Shown here piece by piece: positions 6,977 to 15,579 of a stretch of 64,000 nucleotides of DNA. Position 1 is the stretch's first letter. Each line of letters begins with the position of its first letter. The translations under genes and the position numbers were made by a program. Origin of the DNA: Candidatus Dependentiae bacterium (GTDB taxonomy: Bacteria; Babelota; Babeliae; Babelales; Vermiphilaceae); contig JAPLIR010000028.1 in assembly GCA_026389015.1 (NCBI GenBank), positions 1-64,000 on the forward strand, read 5' to 3'. The notes under the pieces are model-generated. The model searched no databases. It was not told the origin of the DNA and saw only the letters and a program-made list of their open reading frames with translations.

Positions 6977-9445
6977 ATGAATAAACAGTACGAACACTCT
7001 TCATCTGAAGCACAAGCTCAACAAAAATGGGCTGCAGAAAAAACCTATAGTTTAGAAAACAATCCGGGCAAACTTTATTCCATCGATACACCGCCACCAA
7101 CAGTTTCTGGCAGTCTTCATATCGGCCATATTTTCTCCTACACTCAAACCGATATTATTGCCCGCTATAAACGCATGCAGGGTTTTTCTGTATTTTATCC
7201 CTTTGGCTTTGATGATAACGGACTACCAACCGAACGTTATGTCGAAAAAAAACGAGACGTTCGCGCACATGGCATGCCTCGCTCAGAATTCATTAAAATA
7301 TGCCTTGAAGAAACACATAGCGTTGAACAACAATTCGTTGATCTCTGGCAACGTATGGGGCTCTCTGCAAACTGGGAAAATTGTTATTCAACAATATCCG
7401 ATTTAGCACGTAGACTTTCACAAGAATCATTCATCAAGCTCTATAAAAAGGGCTACATCTATCGCAAGCATGAACCAGCACTCTATTGCACAACCTGCCG
7501 CACTTCTGTTGCCCAGGCAGAACTTGATGACGTACAAAAACCTTCATTCTTTAATGACATTGTGTTCAAAGATGCAGAAGGCAACAACCTTATTATCGGC
7601 ACAACACGCCCCGAATTATTACCATCGTGTGTTGCACTTCTGTTCAACCCCGATGATGCACGCTATCAACATTTACGTGGTCAAAAAGCTACTGTTCCTC
7701 TCTTTGATTATGAAGTTCCAATCCTAGAAGATGAACATGTGTCCATCGAAAAAGGAACAGGGCTCGTGATGTGTTGTACCTTTGGTGACAAAACAGACAT
7801 CGAGTGGTACAAAAAATTTAAATTACCCTACAAACAATCCATTACTCTTGATGGCAAATTTGCTCCAGAAACTGGCATTTTGACAGGACTCAAAGTTCCT
7901 GAAGCACGAGCTAAGGTTCTTGAAGAACTGGCAAAAAACAATTTGTTGATTGGCCAAAAGCCAATCACCCATTCGGTCAATACGCACGAACGATGCAAAA
8001 AAGACATTGAATTTGTAGCGCTTGAGCAATGGTTTGTGAATATTCTTGATCATAAACAAAAATTCCTAGAGATGGCCGACAAGGTAGATTGGTACCCAGC
8101 CTTCATGCAAGCTCGCTACAGAGATTGGGTGGAAAATTTAAGTTGGGATTGGTGTATTTCACGCCAGCGCTTTTTTGGTATCCCTTTCCCTGCTTGGCAC
8201 TGCAAGGCCTGTAACCACATTATGGTAGCAGATATCACCCAGCTTCCTATTGATCCACAAGAAACTCCGTTCTCTGGCTCATGCGACAAATGTGGCAGCA
8301 CTGATATTGCCCCTGACACTGACGTTATGGACACCTGGAACACTTCTTCCATTACGCCATACATTGTGTTTGCTTTGTATGAAAATAATGACAAAATCTC
8401 CATCGATGATCCTGCAGTGCATAATTTTATCCCTATGAGCATGCGTCCTCAAGCGCACGACATTATCCGCACCTGGGCTTTTGATACGATTGTAAAAGTA
8501 TGGATGCACCACGAAACCATTCCATGGCACAACATTGTGATATCCGGACATGTGTTGAGCGATGCAAAAGAAAAAATTTCTAAATCCAAAGAGAACTCAC
8601 CACTTGTGCCAGAAAACTTACTCAAAACTTATTCTGCGGACGTTATCCGTTATTGGACAGCAACCGGCAGCTTGGGCTACGACATTGCTTTTTCTGAAAC
8701 ACAGCTGAAAATTGGCCAACGCCTCGTAACAAAATTATGGAATGCCTTCTGGTTCACCAAAGAGCATATTACGGCGCTGGAAAACCCAAAGGTAATGCCA
8801 AAAAATCTTGGTCAGGTAAACGAATGGATTCTACATACCGTCAACAATCACTTTGAAAACTACAAAAAATATTTTGAAGTTAACGAGTTCGGGTTAGCAC
8901 TCCAACCTATTGAAAAGTTTTTCTGGAATGATTTCTGTGATAACTATTTAGAACTCATCAAAAATCAGTTATTCAACCCAGAACTTTATTCGGCTGAAGA
9001 AGTTGCCGCAACACGCTGGACGCTGTATCATGTGGGACTACGCATCCTACAAATGTATGCACCGTACATACCCCATGTGACCGAGACTATTTATGGAGAA
9101 TTGTATAAACAACACGAAGGCAAAGACTCGCTGCATCAAACCAAATTTGCTGATGCTCAATACCCGTTTGTCTTTACCCAAACAGCCGCTACCATGGAGC
9201 GAATTGTGGCATTAACTGGTGCAGTCAGAAAACTCAAGACAGAAAAGCAACTTTCGCTCAAAACAGCTCTTGAATCTTTAACTATTCATGTTGAAGACGC
9301 TGCTGCGCTTGAACACCTCAAGCAGCAAGAACAACTCATTAAGGGCGTCACACAATCAGTTGCGCTCGTTTATGTGGTTGGCAAACTTGAAACTGCAGCA
9401 TTAGAAGAAAAAGATGGATTATGGCACGGCAAGGTTGGACTGTGA
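6977..9445 (+). CDS. valS: Valyl-tRNA synthetase, archaeal/rickettsial type
   Basis: Charges tRNA-Val and edits mischarged threonine. It is 822 residues long, shorter than the ~950-residue standard bacterial enzyme. Class I motifs are HIGH at residues 48-51 and KISKS near 533. The first block reads YPFGFDDNGLPTERYVEK, which I associate with the archaeal-like form also found in Rickettsia. Two Cys pairs (CTTCRT near residue 172; CKAC and CDKC near 412-437) look like zinc knuckles. The central CP1 editing region and the tRNA-binding anticodon domain are present. The leader is the 105-bp repeat. ybeY overlaps its 3' end, so the two genes are co-transcribed. Confidence 0.95.
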   Translation: MNKQYEHSSSEAQAQQKWAAEKTYSLENNPGKLYSIDTPPPTVSGSLHIGHIFSYTQTDIIARYKRMQGFSVFYPFGFDDNGLPTERYVEKKRDVRAHGMPRSEFIKICLEETHSVEQQFVDLWQRMGLSANWENCYSTISDLARRLSQESFIKLYKKGYIYRKHEPALYCTTCRTSVAQAELDDVQKPSFFNDIVFKDAEGNNLIIGTTRPELLPSCVALLFNPDDARYQHLRGQKATVPLFDYEVPILEDEHVSIEKGTGLVMCCTFGDKTDIEWYKKFKLPYKQSITLDGKFAPETGILTGLKVPEARAKVLEELAKNNLLIGQKPITHSVNTHERCKKDIEFVALEQWFVNILDHKQKFLEMADKVDWYPAFMQARYRDWVENLSWDWCISRQRFFGIPFPAWHCKACNHIMVADITQLPIDPQETPFSGSCDKCGSTDIAPDTDVMDTWNTSSITPYIVFALYENNDKISIDDPAVHNFIPMSMRPQAHDIIRTWAFDTIVKVWMHHETIPWHNIVISGHVLSDAKEKISKSKENSPLVPENLLKTYSADVIRYWTATGSLGYDIAFSETQLKIGQRLVTKLWNAFWFTKEHITALENPKVMPKNLGQVNEWILHTVNNHFENYKKYFEVNEFGLALQPIEKFFWNDFCDNYLELIKNQLFNPELYSAEEVAATRWTLYHVGLRILQMYAPYIPHVTETIYGELYKQHEGKDSLHQTKFADAQYPFVFTQTAATMERIVALTGAVRKLKTEKQLSLKTALESLTIHVEDAAALEHLKQQEQLIKGVTQSVALVYVVGKLETAALEEKDGLWHGKVGL

Positions 9446-9894
9446 TCGCTTTAAAAAACTCTGTCCGGAAAATTAAGATAAACGAAAAAAAACTTATTGC
9501 TCAGGCAGAAAAGATCCTGTATATTCTTAAGTATACCGATTTTGATTTAGGCATACTGCTGACAACCAACAAAACCATCCGCACTTACAACAAACAGTAT
9601 CGAGGTAAGGATAAACCAACTGACATTCTATCATTCAGTTATCACCCTGACCTTAAAGCCGGCCAACGCATTAAGCCTAAAACAGAAGAGGATAAAAATT
9701 TGGGCGACTTGATTATATCGCTTGAATATGTTCAAAAGGATGCACAAAAATGGGAGCAAACGTTTGAGCAGCGCATGCAAATTCTGCTTGTGCACGGCAT
9801 TTGTCATCTGCTCGGCTATGACCATGAAAAAGATGAAGAGTACGAAGTGATGCATAAAAAAGAACAAGAAATTTTAAAACAACTTACTCAGTAG
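9421..9894 (+). CDS. ybeY: Endoribonuclease YbeY (16S rRNA maturation)
   Basis: Zinc-dependent RNase acting in 16S rRNA 3'-end maturation and ribosome quality control. It is 157 residues from this ATG. The family signature H-G-I-C-H-L-L-G-Y-D-H near residues 122-132 supplies the three zinc-binding histidines. The upstream region contains the conserved YRGKDKPTDILSFSY segment. The ATG start overlaps valS by 25 bases. A GTG at 9442, in a GTGA overlap with the valS stop, is an equally plausible start and would remove seven residues. Either way it is translationally coupled to valS. Confidence 0.93.
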   Translation: MARQGWTVIALKNSVRKIKINEKKLIAQAEKILYILKYTDFDLGILLTTNKTIRTYNKQYRGKDKPTDILSFSYHPDLKAGQRIKPKTEEDKNLGDLIISLEYVQKDAQKWEQTFEQRMQILLVHGICHLLGYDHEKDEEYEVMHKKEQEILKQLTQ

Positions 9895-9906
9895 GGATCT
9901 TTAGTA

Positions 9907-10410
9907 GTGGAACACGCACAATTAGCAAACACGATTGAATATCATAACCACACCTATGAAGAAAAAAACACTTGGAAATCATACGGCCGCAATATAGCTA
10001 ATGGCGCAACTCATTCAATAGGTTCACACTTAGGAAGCGATCTTTACAGCCTGGTAAAAAATCGCATTTTCTCTGCCAAACAAAAACAAACAAATCAAAA
10101 TGATAATGATGACCTTTCAACTATCATCGCGCTTCAACAAATGCTAGACCAAGAAGCAGAGCAATTAAAAAACATGTCTGAAGTAATAGAATCACTCGAG
10201 AATGATCCTATCAGAGCCGATGCCTGCAAAAAAATGAAAAATCAACTTACTGTTTTAAGTCTTCAGCATATGGAAAAACGTATGCATTTGGCTGGTTATG
10301 GACAACAAAAAAAACCTACAACCGCAACAGCTCCTGTCTATCAATCAAAATTGGCTGAACAAAAACAAGAACAACAAACGCCTCCAGCCACAGGTACTAC
10401 CATTGCTTAA
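9907..10410 (+). CDS. Hypothetical protein with Gln-rich tail
   Basis: A 167-residue protein, no family recognised. It starts with GTG 13 bases after the ybeY stop. There is no signal peptide. The middle is charged and helical (about residues 70-125, coiled-coil-like). The C-terminal 40 residues are rich in Q, K, T, P and A. It sits between ybeY and a secreted coiled-coil protein, so it may be the third gene of the valS unit. Position and composition offer no clear function. Confidence 0.5.
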   Translation: MEHAQLANTIEYHNHTYEEKNTWKSYGRNIANGATHSIGSHLGSDLYSLVKNRIFSAKQKQTNQNDNDDLSTIIALQQMLDQEAEQLKNMSEVIESLENDPIRADACKKMKNQLTVLSLQHMEKRMHLAGYGQQKKPTTATAPVYQSKLAEQKQEQQTPPATGTTIA

Positions 10411-10427
10411 CCTTCTCAGGACTTAAT

Positions 10428-10979
10428 ATGATTATACGTCGATCTTCCATATCAATACTGAACGCGCTAATTTTATTATGTACTGCCTCGTCGATACATT
10501 CAGCACAACCTCCCCAATCACCATCAAGCCCTGCATATGAAGTTGGCATGGCTTTACTCAAAGCAGGCGCTGGAGCAATTGTCGCACGAGCATGTTATGA
10601 TCTTTATGATCGAGCAATGCATGATCCGAAAGAAAAAAAAGAAAAAGAAGAAGCTGAACGTAAAGAAAAAGAACAGCATAGAGAACTGCAAGAAAGATCT
10701 CTCTGTATCGCTGAAAGTGAGGCAATACAAAAAGGATATATCTTAGTCCTACAAGTTTGCAATTCTGGGATCCCTAAAGAAAAATGTGATGAGTTACGCA
10801 ATAAGCATTTAACGCTACTTGTCCTGAACACAGAGAATAAAATCCGCAAAGAAGAGCTACAAAATAATCGCTTAAACAGCTTAGAGCAAACAATTCAGCA
10901 ACCAGCTCAATCGCTCAAAGAAGCTACGCAGCCAAAATTTCTTTCTGCGGTATCTGCAGCAGCAAAAAGCGTAAACTAA
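10428..10979 (+). CDS. Secreted coiled-coil protein of unknown function
   Basis: A 183-residue protein with an N-terminal signal peptide (about residues 1-26, ending SSIHSA) and a Pro/Ser-rich stretch. A short hydrophobic segment follows (MALLKAGAGAIVARACYDLY). Next comes a dense Lys/Glu region at about 64-90 (DPKEKKEKEEAERKEKEQ) that should form a charged helix. Two cysteines near residues 105 and 113 could form a disulfide after export. It resembles other small secreted proteins in this window in style but not in sequence. Its stop codon overlaps the convergent symporter gene by four bases. Confidence 0.55.
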   Translation: MIIRRSSISILNALILLCTASSIHSAQPPQSPSSPAYEVGMALLKAGAGAIVARACYDLYDRAMHDPKEKKEKEEAERKEKEQHRELQERSLCIAESEAIQKGYILVLQVCNSGIPKEKCDELRNKHLTLLVLNTENKIRKEELQNNRLNSLEQTIQQPAQSLKEATQPKFLSAVSAAAKSVN

Positions 10980-12295
10980 ACCTTTAAGACATTTGGCCGT
11001 TTAAACGCCAAATACACAACGCCAATTAAGTTTGGAATAGCAACGAACGTCAACACCGTATCCATCATTTCCCACACCAATTGCACGCGCATCATAGAGC
11101 CTAGAAAAATGAGCGATACGGTGAATAGCAAATACGCATTCACCCATCGAAATCCTGCCAACGCGGCAAAACTTTGTCTTCCATTAAAACTATTGCCCAT
11201 CACGGTCGTCAATGCAAACAAAGCAATACTACCGGTTAAAATCCAACGTCCAAATACTGGCGAATGCATTTTGAATACCTCGTACACCAAGGTACTACGA
11301 AATTCTCCTTGCATCCAAATGCCCGTCACTAAAACGAGCAGACCAGAAACGAGTGATAAAAAAGCATCAGCGCCAGCTGAAAACATTGCCAAAATACCTT
11401 GATCGGTCGGCTTTTCTACATCTGCCATAGCATGAGGAATTGACGAAGTACCAATGCCTGATTCGGTAATAAAAATGCCACGATAGACGCCCGTTCGCAT
11501 TGTCTGAAACAACGTAACACTTACTAAACCGCCCGCTGCTGCCACAGGAGAAAACGCCCCTTGAAAGATCAATGTGAATGCCTGACCTAATGCGCTTAAA
11601 TCTTTAAGCAAAATAATTGCAGCAAATGAAACATAGCCAATAAACATAATTGGCACGAGTTTGCTTGCAACAGCGCTCACGCGTTGCGCACCACCTCGCA
11701 ACACAACCCAAACGAACAATCCTAGACCTAGCCCGGTAACCCATGCTGGAACATGCTCATGTGCCAAGATTGAAGCCAATGTATTAGCTTGCACTCCTGA
11801 CCAACCTGCCATTAAAAGTGCCATGGCAAGACCGTACCACACAGCAAGCCATGGTTGCACTTGAGCAAGGTAACGCATTGGTCCACCAATGATATGCCCA
11901 TCAACGGTTTTAATGCGGGTATCTAAAGCAAATACAACCTCAGTAAACTTAATCGCTGATCCAATAAAAATATATACGATAAGCCAAAATAATGCGCCAG
12001 GACCACCGACCATAATTGCCAATGTCGGACTTACAATATTACCAATGCCAATGGTAGTAGCCATAGCAGTAAATAAAGCACCAATGGAACCGATAGTCCG
12101 CATTTGACCTTCGCCTGCTTGATGCTTGCCTTTAGTGGCGCCTTTGGCGAGAAGTTTTATGAACAAAGGAAAGGCACGGATCTGTAAAAACCCATATTTA
12201 ACCGTTAAAACAATCCCTATGCCAAAGAATAGTATCGTTGCTGGCAGCGCCAAAATATCATTATTAAGCCAAGCGAAAAATTGTAACAAATCCAT
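10976..12295 (-). CDS. Alanine/glycine:cation symporter (AGCS family)
   Basis: Inner-membrane sodium- or proton-coupled uptake of alanine or glycine. It has about 439 residues and ten to eleven hydrophobic segments. Family features include the N-terminal KYGFLQIRAFP, the conserved GEGQMRTIGSIGALFTAMAT stretch and GIFITESGIGTSSIPHA in the middle. The start is taken as ATG 12295 (MDLLQFFAWLNND), which fits the family N-terminus. An upstream TTG at 12325 would add ten residues encoded inside an intergenic palindrome and is rejected. Amino-acid import suits a host-dependent organism with reduced biosynthesis. Confidence 0.92.
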   Translation of the reverse strand: MDLLQFFAWLNNDILALPATILFFGIGIVLTVKYGFLQIRAFPLFIKLLAKGATKGKHQAGEGQMRTIGSIGALFTAMATTIGIGNIVSPTLAIMVGGPGALFWLIVYIFIGSAIKFTEVVFALDTRIKTVDGHIIGGPMRYLAQVQPWLAVWYGLAMALLMAGWSGVQANTLASILAHEHVPAWVTGLGLGLFVWVVLRGGAQRVSAVASKLVPIMFIGYVSFAAIILLKDLSALGQAFTLIFQGAFSPVAAAGGLVSVTLFQTMRTGVYRGIFITESGIGTSSIPHAMADVEKPTDQGILAMFSAGADAFLSLVSGLLVLVTGIWMQGEFRSTLVYEVFKMHSPVFGRWILTGSIALFALTTVMGNSFNGRQSFAALAGFRWVNAYLLFTVSLIFLGSMMRVQLVWEMMDTVLTFVAIPNLIGVVYLAFKRPNVLKV

Positions 12296-12315
12296 GAATA
12301 CGTCTTTCTCTATAC

Positions 12316-12416
12316 CCTTCGACAAAGCTCAGGGATGTCGGCGGGTGGGTGCTATTGATTTCTGGAGAACATTGCTCATACAAGGCAGGGCCGTCCTTCC
12401 TGAGCTTTGTCGAAGG
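12316..12416. repeat. Intergenic palindrome with 18-bp perfect arms
   Basis: The arm CCTTCGACAAAGCTCAGG (12316-12333) is repeated as its exact reverse complement at 12399-12416, enclosing 65 bases. Similar CCTTCGACA-AGCTCAGG palindromes are dispersed in many bacterial genomes. A TCAGGGA..CGGCGGG word beside the left arm recurs near 14526-14542. It lies between the symporter and the ATPase operator region, just upstream of the symporter start. It may fold as a hairpin in RNA or be a relic of a small mobile element. Confidence 0.8.
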
Positions 12417-12521
12417 ATAGCGGCACATAGACTCGCTTATTTAACCTTGAAAGCATACCAGTGCCAAGGATTTTCTCTATACTTTCTTTGTCCTCAAAAA
12501 AATCCCCCCCGATTAAAGCTA

Positions 12522-12617
12522 TGCTAATTGAGTACTCAACTACTTAATTAGCACAATAAATCAATTGACCTTGCCTGAGTGATTATGCTAGTGTGGTAGT
12601 AGACTACTTAATTAGCA
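12522..12617 (+). promoter_or_regulatory. Twin 32-bp palindromic operator flanking a promoter
   Basis: Two 32-bp imperfect palindromes (12522-12553 and 12586-12617) lie exactly 64 bp apart. Both have TGCTA at the left end, an AGTA/GTAGT inner block, a matching TACT/ACTAC block and TAGCA at the right end. Their right halves share the identical 15-mer ACTACTTAATTAGCA. Between them is a likely -35, TTGACC (12565-12570). A -10-like TAGTGT (12589-12594) falls inside the second palindrome, so a dimeric repressor bound there would block transcription. The second palindrome ends 11 bases before the ATPase start codon. No regulator gene is adjacent. Confidence 0.6.
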
Positions 12618-12628
12618 TGGGAGAAACA

Positions 12629-13819
12629 ATGATAAAAAGAGATTTAATAAATGCGTTATTACGTTTTACCAAATTTCCCGTAGTAGGAATTTTTGGCCCT
12701 CGCCAATCGGGTAAAACAACTCTAGCAAGAGATGTTTTTAAAAATCATAAATATCTCAACTTTGAAGATCCAGATACACAAGACTTTGCCACTACTGATC
12801 CACGTGGATTTTTAACAACGCATAGCAATGCACATGGCATTATTCTCGATGAATTTCAGTATGTGCCACAAATACTTTCTTACATACAACTTGAATCTGA
12901 TGAAAAAAAAAGGCCCGGTTATTTTGTTTTGACCGGATCTCAAAACTTTTTAATGAACCAAGCCATTACGCAATCACTTGCTGGTAGAATTGGGATTTTA
13001 ACGTTGCTTCCTCTGTCCTTGCATGAACTGAGCGACAGCACATTATTGCCGAACAATGTTAATGAAGCGCTCGTCAAGGGAAGCTATCCCAGAATGTATA
13101 CTGATCCATTCACCCCTGATGAGTTTTATCCTTCCTACATTCATTCATATGTCGAACGGGATGTACGACAACTGGTTAATGTTGAAAACCTAAGAACTTT
13201 CAGAAAATTTATACAATTGTGCGCCGCTCGCGTTGGACAACTGCTGAATGTTTCTGATTTGGCAATGCATTGTGGCATAAATCAAAAAACAGTTAATCAA
13301 TGGATTTCAATACTTGAAGCAAGTTACATTATGTACACGCTTATGCCCTATCATGAAAACTTTACTAAACGCGTTATAAAAACGCCAAAGTTATTCTTTT
13401 ATGATACGGGAGTTGCATGTTCTCTTTTGGGCATCAAAACACCCGAAGAGCTGAATCTTAGTCCATGGAAAGGGCACTTATTTGAATGCATGATTGTTTC
13501 AGATTTCTACAAACAATTTTATAATACCGGCTCTAATCCATCACTTTATTTTTGGCGCGATAAAAATGGGTATATTGAAATAGATTGTATAGTTGAACAT
13601 GCAACAAAGCCTGTTCCTATAGAAATTAAGTCAGTAGAAACAATGAGCTCTGACCTATTCAAGGGCTTAGGGAAATGGTACGAATTAACAGAAACTGACG
13701 CTAGCTCTGGCCATCTGGTATACGGCGGCGACCTTACACAAAAGAGAGCTCATGGCGCTATAGTAAGCTGGAAAAAATCCGGCTCATTAATCGATACCAT
13801 AATAAAACCTACAACCTAG
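12629..13819 (+). CDS. AAA (AAA_14) ATPase with DUF4143 domain, copy 1
   Basis: About 396 residues. It has the Walker A motif GPRQSGKT near residues 23-30, the Walker B motif IILDEFQ near 72-78 and a sensor-like LTGSQNFLM. A winged-helix-type middle region follows, then a DUF4143 domain ending with FWRDKNGYIEIDCIV...PIEIKS, which resembles a PD-(D/E)XK nuclease fold. The family is common in bacteria and archaea, and its role is poorly defined. The start is ATG 12629, with GGAG five bases upstream; an upstream GTG at 12593 would place the operator inside the gene. A second member is at 60566-61918. Tight operator control suggests its level matters, as for defence or toxin-type genes, but this is speculation. 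Confidence 0.88.
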   Translation: MIKRDLINALLRFTKFPVVGIFGPRQSGKTTLARDVFKNHKYLNFEDPDTQDFATTDPRGFLTTHSNAHGIILDEFQYVPQILSYIQLESDEKKRPGYFVLTGSQNFLMNQAITQSLAGRIGILTLLPLSLHELSDSTLLPNNVNEALVKGSYPRMYTDPFTPDEFYPSYIHSYVERDVRQLVNVENLRTFRKFIQLCAARVGQLLNVSDLAMHCGINQKTVNQWISILEASYIMYTLMPYHENFTKRVIKTPKLFFYDTGVACSLLGIKTPEELNLSPWKGHLFECMIVSDFYKQFYNTGSNPSLYFWRDKNGYIEIDCIVEHATKPVPIEIKSVETMSSDLFKGLGKWYELTETDASSGHLVYGGDLTQKRAHGAIVSWKKSGSLIDTIIKPTT

Positions 13820-13848
13820 TTCTCACAAAACCCGGCTAAAAACTTTCT

Positions 13849-14448
13849 CTATGTTTTCTTTGCCAAAAATGACAATGCCTTACGCATCATTTGGTCAAAA
13901 GGAACAGTAACTTCAGTAGTCGACTCACGCAAGTGACGCATCGCAGCAGAAATTTCTGGACGAGAATAATGCAGCGACTCAAGAACTTCTTGAAGGTTTT
14001 GCCAATCGGTAACCTGCGCTGAACCGGCAATCTTCATTCCCTTGTCAAGCAACTTAGCGACCTTATGTTTAAGTTGCACAATCATTTGCTCAGCCTTTTT
14101 AGGTCCAATGCCACTCACCTTGCTCAATCCTCGCTCATCACCCGACTGTACGATTTCTATAAACCGCTCTGCTCCCAAAGAACCTAAAGCAGCTAGCCCA
14201 ATTTTAGGGCCTATGCCCGAGCAGTCAATAATGAGCAGGAACACAGCTTTTTCAAGCTCGGTACTGAACCCAAAGAGAGACGGCCCTTGCTCTTGATTCC
14301 AATGCATATAGGCATGAAGCTGTGCCGCTTGACCAACCTGAAACAGTGACTCATGAGGCACTTGAACCTGCAAACCTATGCCGCCCACTTCTACTACAAC
14401 CGCTTGTTCTTGAATATTTTTTATAGTACCACTTATAGATGTAATCAT
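13849..14448 (-). CDS. ruvA: Holliday junction helicase subunit RuvA
   Basis: Binds four-way junctions and loads the RuvB motor for branch migration in recombination repair. It is 199 residues, the usual length. The N-terminal OB domain begins MITSISGTI and holds the VGGIGLQVQVP segment. Two helix-hairpin-helix motifs follow (CSGIGPKIGLAAL, VSGIGPKKAEQMI). The C-terminal domain III that contacts RuvB is at about 150-199. ruvB and ruvC are not in the window. It converges with the ATPase gene across a 29-base gap. Confidence 0.95.
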   Translation of the reverse strand: MITSISGTIKNIQEQAVVVEVGGIGLQVQVPHESLFQVGQAAQLHAYMHWNQEQGPSLFGFSTELEKAVFLLIIDCSGIGPKIGLAALGSLGAERFIEIVQSGDERGLSKVSGIGPKKAEQMIVQLKHKVAKLLDKGMKIAGSAQVTDWQNLQEVLESLHYSRPEISAAMRHLRESTTEVTVPFDQMMRKALSFLAKKT

Positions 14449-14483
14449 CGTTTGTACTCCTTTATGTATATAAATAAATTTGC

Positions 14484-14552
14484 GAAGGGAATGCCCTTCA
14501 AGTTCGCTCGCAAAGCTCGCTACCTTCAGGGAAGACGGCGGGATGAGCTGGT
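14484..14552. repeat. GC-rich palindromic intergenic patch
   Basis: In the 266-base gap between ruvA and tRNA-Gly. It starts with the hairpin GAAGGG-AATG-CCCTTC (14484-14499). Next come the alternating words TTCGCTCGCAAAGCTCGC and TCAGGGAAGACGGCGGG. The last word resembles the sequence beside the palindrome at 12316, so this may be a degraded member of the same dispersed family. Its GC content is visibly higher than the AT-rich surroundings. Confidence 0.4.
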
Positions 14553-14657
14553 TGTTCTCATAAAACTAATGAACCCAAAATTGAATCCTTTGAGCATAAT
14601 ACAACAAATCCAAAAAGGAAAAATAACCCGCCATCAACCCCTTTTTGCCATATTTTA

Positions 14658-14685
14658 TTGACAAACTCTATTCTTGTGCTACATT
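14658..14685 (+). promoter_or_regulatory. Promoter of tRNA-Gly
   Basis: TTGACA (14658-14663), a 16-base spacer, then TACATT (14680-14685). The tRNA begins 29 bases beyond the -10 box. It is a near-consensus sigma-70 -35 in the right place for a stable RNA gene. Confidence 0.6.
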
Positions 14686-14714
14686 TCTAATCATTACACC
14701 ATGCGTGTAGTTTT

Positions 14715-14790
14715 GCGGGAATAGCTCAATTGGTAGAGCGTTGCCTTGCCAAGGCAAAGGTTGCGGGTTCGAGTCCCGTTTCCCGCTCCA
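14715..14790 (+). tRNA. tRNA-Gly (anticodon GCC), CCA encoded
   Basis: A full cloverleaf can be drawn. The acceptor stem is GCGGGAA with TTCCCGC, the D-arm GCTC with GAGC, and the anticodon stem TTGCC with GGCAA around the loop TTGCCAA (anticodon GCC). The T-arm is GCGGG with CCCGT around TTCGAGT, with one G-T pair. The discriminator is T, as in bacterial tRNA-Gly, and CCA is encoded. It reads GGC and GGT codons. A perfect GGTTTAA/TTAAACC inverted repeat with a two-base loop lies about 20 bases downstream, without a T run. Confidence 0.96.
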
Positions 14791-14955
14791 AAAAATTCAT
14801 TGAGTTGGGTTTAAGGTTAAACCTATACATTCCCTCAATACATGATATACAGTAATTATTATTATTTTGTTGGAGCCTATTCCTCAAGAAGGTCAGCTCC
14901 TTGTACCAATATATTGTTTGATGACTATATCAAACGACAGAGAAAGGTTATCCCT

Positions 14956-15579
14956 ATGAAATCAATTATGGAAGAAGCATCATCAATTGCCAAAGCAATA
15001 GAAAAAGGCTGGGCTCGCGCAGGAAAACCTCAAGAGTTTACGGTCAAAGTATTTGAAGAAGCTGAAAAAAACTTCATCGGTCTTACCACCAAACCAGCAA
15101 AAATAGGGCTCTTTTTTCAAGAGCAACCAACCTATCAAACAAACAATAAGCCTTCATTCAAAGAACGCCCACAACAACAACCACAATCGCAGCCGCAAGC
15201 AAGAAAACCGCAGCCACAAAGGCCGCAACCTTCTCAATTTTCGCAACCAGCTCAACCACAAGTCAGAGAAGATCAACCATTTGCTGATAAACAAGCAAAG
15301 AAACACCCTACATCTTCACCTTGGAATGATGAATTAGTTGCAGCTGCACAAGAATGGGTTAAGGACTCGTTACGCATATTAAACCTTGAAAACATTCAGT
15401 TTACGGTAGAAGTTGACCGCTATGCGCTTAAATTAAACTTCGCTGGACAAATCACTCAAGGTGGCGAGAAAGAAAAAACATTATTCCGTAGCTGGGCATA
15501 CTTAATTATGCAAGCCTTGCGCCAAAAATTCAAACGTCCTCTCAAAGGCTTAAAAGTAATCTTGATGAGCAATGCATGA
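14956..15579 (+). CDS. jag: Jag/KhpB-like RNA-binding protein lacking an R3H domain
   Basis: About 207 residues. The N-terminal Jag-N domain is at about 1-50 (SSIAKAIEKGWARAGKPQEF followed by FIGLTTKPAKIGLFF). A Gln/Pro-rich linker follows (about 58-112), and then a KH-like domain (WVKDSLRILNLENIQFTVEV, then a strand-helix region). The R3H domain that normally ends Jag proteins is absent; the protein stops at the KH domain. It lies directly before mnmE with a four-base ATGA overlap, the conserved jag-mnmE order of many bacteria, which supports the call. The start is ATG 14956 with AAAGG upstream; a longer reading from 14842 has no family support. Confidence 0.8.
   Translation: MKSIMEEASSIAKAIEKGWARAGKPQEFTVKVFEEAEKNFIGLTTKPAKIGLFFQEQPTYQTNNKPSFKERPQQQPQSQPQARKPQPQRPQPSQFSQPAQPQVREDQPFADKQAKKHPTSSPWNDELVAAAQEWVKDSLRILNLENIQFTVEVDRYALKLNFAGQITQGGEKEKTLFRSWAYLIMQALRQKFKRPLKGLKVILMSNA

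Noticed and set aside
11109-12107. Several + strand readings of 60-130 residues
   Set aside because: All are antisense to the symporter gene; none has a ribosome site or family features.
12296-12325. Longer start (TTG) for the symporter
   Set aside because: The extra ten codons come from the CCTTCGACA palindrome and do not match the family N-terminus.
14842-14955. N-terminal extension of the Jag-like protein
   Set aside because: The residues before the second start do not resemble the Jag-N domain, and a ribosome site supports ATG 14956.
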